A DNA stretch of 64,000 nucleotides, taken from the NCBI RefSeq assembly GCF_003628305.1, contig NZ_RBZM01000004.1, forward strand, positions 682,001-746,000, given 5' to 3'. Source of the stretch: Cohnella endophytica. GTDB taxonomy: Bacteria; Bacillota; Bacilli; Paenibacillales; Paenibacillaceae. Shown piece by piece: positions 63,828-64,000 of the stretch. Below the pieces are notes generated by a model. That model searched no databases, was not told where the DNA came from, and saw only the letters and a list, made by a program, of their open reading frames with translations. Made by a program: the position numbers and the translations under genes. Position 1 is the stretch's first letter. Every line of letters begins with the position of its first letter.

Positions 63828-64000
63828 CGCTCTATACGACGATGCCTCTTGAGCTCGTGCTGGGCGGGATTCAAGCCGAGCCCGGACCATTCTTCGAAGT
63901 GACGTACCAAGGCGTATCGCTGCAACTGCAACCGGTTGGGCCTGGCATTGGACGAATTGTACGTCTGCTTTATGCGCCGCTCGATTGTTATTTGCAGCCG
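63824..64000 (+). CDS. YlzJ-like protein (5' part, cut by window end)
   Basis: The frame starts at ATG 63824, overlapping the tepA stop codon (ATGA), and stays open to the window end. Its 59 visible residues begin [15 protein letters not shown], resembling the start of YlzJ-like proteins, which lie between tepA and spoIIIE in Bacillus. GAGGGGCGAGG is upstream. The function of this family is unknown, and the C-terminal end is not visible. Confidence 0.75.
   Translation, partial: MTLYTTMPLELVLGGIQAEPGPFFEVTYQGVSLQLQPVGPGIGRIVRLLYAPLDCYLQP

Overview
The window looks like a chromosomal segment of a motile, endospore-forming Firmicute of the Paenibacillaceae (Paenibacillus or Cohnella type). The reasons are the Bacillus-like fla/che gene order, the sporulation genes ylxY and dpaAB, PolC, two-domain FliY, GC of roughly one half, strong AGGAGG-type ribosome binding sites, and an IF2 with a long Gly/Gln/Arg-rich insert. 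All genes run on the + strand. I saw no tRNA, rRNA, CRISPR array, transposase or prophage gene.

Region 1 (1-27182) is a fla/che operon: fliH (3' end), fliI, fliJ, a MotE/YlxF-like gene, fliK, flgD, a TIGR02530-type gene, flgG/flgE, swrD, fliL, fliM, fliY, cheY, fliO, fliP, fliQ, fliR, flhB, flhA, flhF, flhG, cheB, cheA, cheW, cheC, cheD, an unknown two-TM protein, sigD, a FapA-like gene, an unknown basic protein, a SwrB-like gene and a small MltG/YceG-like gene. It encodes the type III export apparatus and ATPase, rod/hook assembly, the switch, the chemotaxis relay and the flagellar sigma factor.

Region 2 (27183-33111) starts at a good sigma-A promoter: rpsB, tsf, pyrH, frr, uppS, cdsA, dxr. 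Region 3 (33112-40650) has rseP, an archaeal/eukaryotic-type proS and polC. Region 4 (40651-52340) is the rimP-nusA-rnpM-ylxQ-infB-rbfA-nrnA-truB-ribF operon, then rpsO and pnp with their own leaders and terminators.

Region 5 (52341-64000) is sporulation and cell-wall related: ylxY with a sigma-E-like promoter, the M16 peptidase mlpA, dut, then a 0.9-kb island without genes. The island holds 52-bp tandem repeats, a dispersed 22-bp repeat in both orientations and paired hairpins. After it come dpaA-dpaB-asd-dapG-dapA, which make aspartate semialdehyde, dihydrodipicolinate and spore dipicolinate, then an RNase J, the ClpP-like tepA and the start of a ylzJ-like gene cut by the window end.

The most interesting signals are non-coding or at starts: the repeat island, a probable AUC initiation codon for dpaA, a ribosome binding site shown as the exact loop of a hairpin before the RNase J gene, and an attenuator-like leader before rimP-nusA. 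Among proteins, the ProRS type, the IF2 insert and several unrecognised small proteins of the flagellar operon stand out. Relative to the Bacillus subtilis order, ylxP and ymxH are absent from their usual places.
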